Assembly: GCF_009900765.1 (NCBI RefSeq)
Contig: NZ_JAAABL010000002.1
Location: 420,072-484,071 of the forward strand
Length of the DNA: 64,000 bases
Source: Rhodovarius lipocyclicus
GTDB lineage: Bacteria > Pseudomonadota > Alphaproteobacteria > Acetobacterales > Acetobacteraceae
Reading direction: 5' to 3'
How positions within the stretch are numbered: the first letter of the stretch is position 1; each line of letters starts with the position of its first letter. A program made the translations under genes and the position numbers. The notes under the pieces were generated by a model. It did not search any database and was not told the DNA's origin. It worked only from the letters and a program-made list of their open reading frames with translations. Positions 63,685 through 64,000 of this stretch are shown piece after piece.

Positions 63685-64000
63685 GTGGTGCGGGGTTTGC
63701 GATTCTGGGTGGGGTTGAGCGGTGCGATTCACCTGCTCATCCTGCTGCTCATCATCCTGGATATCCTTCCTCAGCGCCGCCTGCCGGAGCCGGAGGAGGC
63801 GATCCCGGTCGAACTGATCGCCCCCATCCCGGCCCAGATGGCCGAGGGCGAGGTGCTGGCCCCCACCCCGGCCCCCCCGGTGCCGGACGCGCCGACGGCC
63901 GAGCAGATCCCGACCCCGCCGGTGCCGAACCAGCCGATCGCGCCCCCGCCGCCCCCGCCTCCGCCGCCGCCCGCGCCGCAGCAGGCCAGCGCGCCGCCGC
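63685..64000 (+). CDS. tolA: TolA, N-terminal part (cut by window edge)
   Basis: 105 codons, GTG start at 63685 (a second GTG follows at 63688) with AAGGA 9 bp upstream, 12 bp after tolR. N-terminal helix LSGAIHLLILLLIILDILP contains the SxxxH motif (SGAIH) that contacts TolQR in TonB/TolA proteins, then a Pro-rich periplasmic run. TolA links the inner-membrane motor to TolB and Pal. The C-terminal domain lies outside the window. Confidence 0.88.
   Translation, partial: MVRGLRFWVGLSGAIHLLILLLIILDILPQRRLPEPEEAIPVELIAPIPAQMAEGEVLAPTPAPPVPDAPTAEQIPTPPVPNQPIAPPPPPPPPPPAPQQASAPP

Overview
The window is GC-rich chromosomal DNA of an alphaproteobacterium, most likely Acetobacteraceae (Roseomonas-like). 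This is inferred from gene content and order: a split ATP synthase operon with a b' subunit, CarD, mmcB, a tol-pal cluster behind ruvCAB, many solitary periplasmic binding proteins (TRAP DctP, Bug/TctC, Dpp/Opp type), allophanate hydrolase with an HpxZ/AtzH protein, and NadE of the long glutamine-dependent type. I count 70 protein genes, two of them cut by the window edges. I see no rRNA, tRNA, CRISPR array, prophage or insertion sequence.

Layout. 1-3.5 kb: deacylase, proline iminopeptidase and a CarD regulator with a long disordered N-terminus. 3.8-7.5 kb: phnCDEE phosphonate/phosphate importer behind a Pho-box-like site. 7.7-12.5 kb: flavin-binding protein, BKACE enzyme, NAD synthetase and a TauD-type dioxygenase. 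12.5-16.4 kb: HtrA-like protease, two-component pair and a small exported protein. 16.4-21.3 kb: small housekeeping genes and ahcY, which has a palindromic operator candidate and structured repeats on both sides. 21.5-26.4 kb: a three-gene exopolysaccharide operon whose glycosyltransferase carries an N-terminal GspE/MshEN-type domain, a fold known to bind c-di-GMP. 26.5-37 kb: two solitary TRAP binding proteins, cvpA-purF-SDR-rlmJ-gpsA and a znuA behind a Zur-like palindrome. 37-46 kb: two peptide-type binding proteins, the F0 operon atpI-B-E-F'-F and a GGDEF-EAL protein paired with a molybdopterin-domain protein. 46-51.5 kb: a nitrogen/CoA metabolism operon with atzF. 51.8-57.3 kb: minCDE, a racemase-superfamily enzyme divergent from a TctC protein, and rph-rdgB. 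57.5-64 kb: lipoprotein, flavoprotein, yebC-ruvCAB-ybgC-tolQRA.

The least explained features are non-coding. Every convergent gene junction longer than 30 bp (five of five) is filled stop codon to stop codon by a 218-265 bp mosaic palindrome. These elements fall into at least two homologous subfamilies, and their hairpins are kept by compensatory changes. The other four convergent junctions have 27 bp or less. A second structured family flanks ahcY: three exact 95-bp tandem units plus one diverged solo copy, again with compensatory base changes. The MshEN-glycosyltransferase operon is the best candidate for a protein-level system that is not well described.
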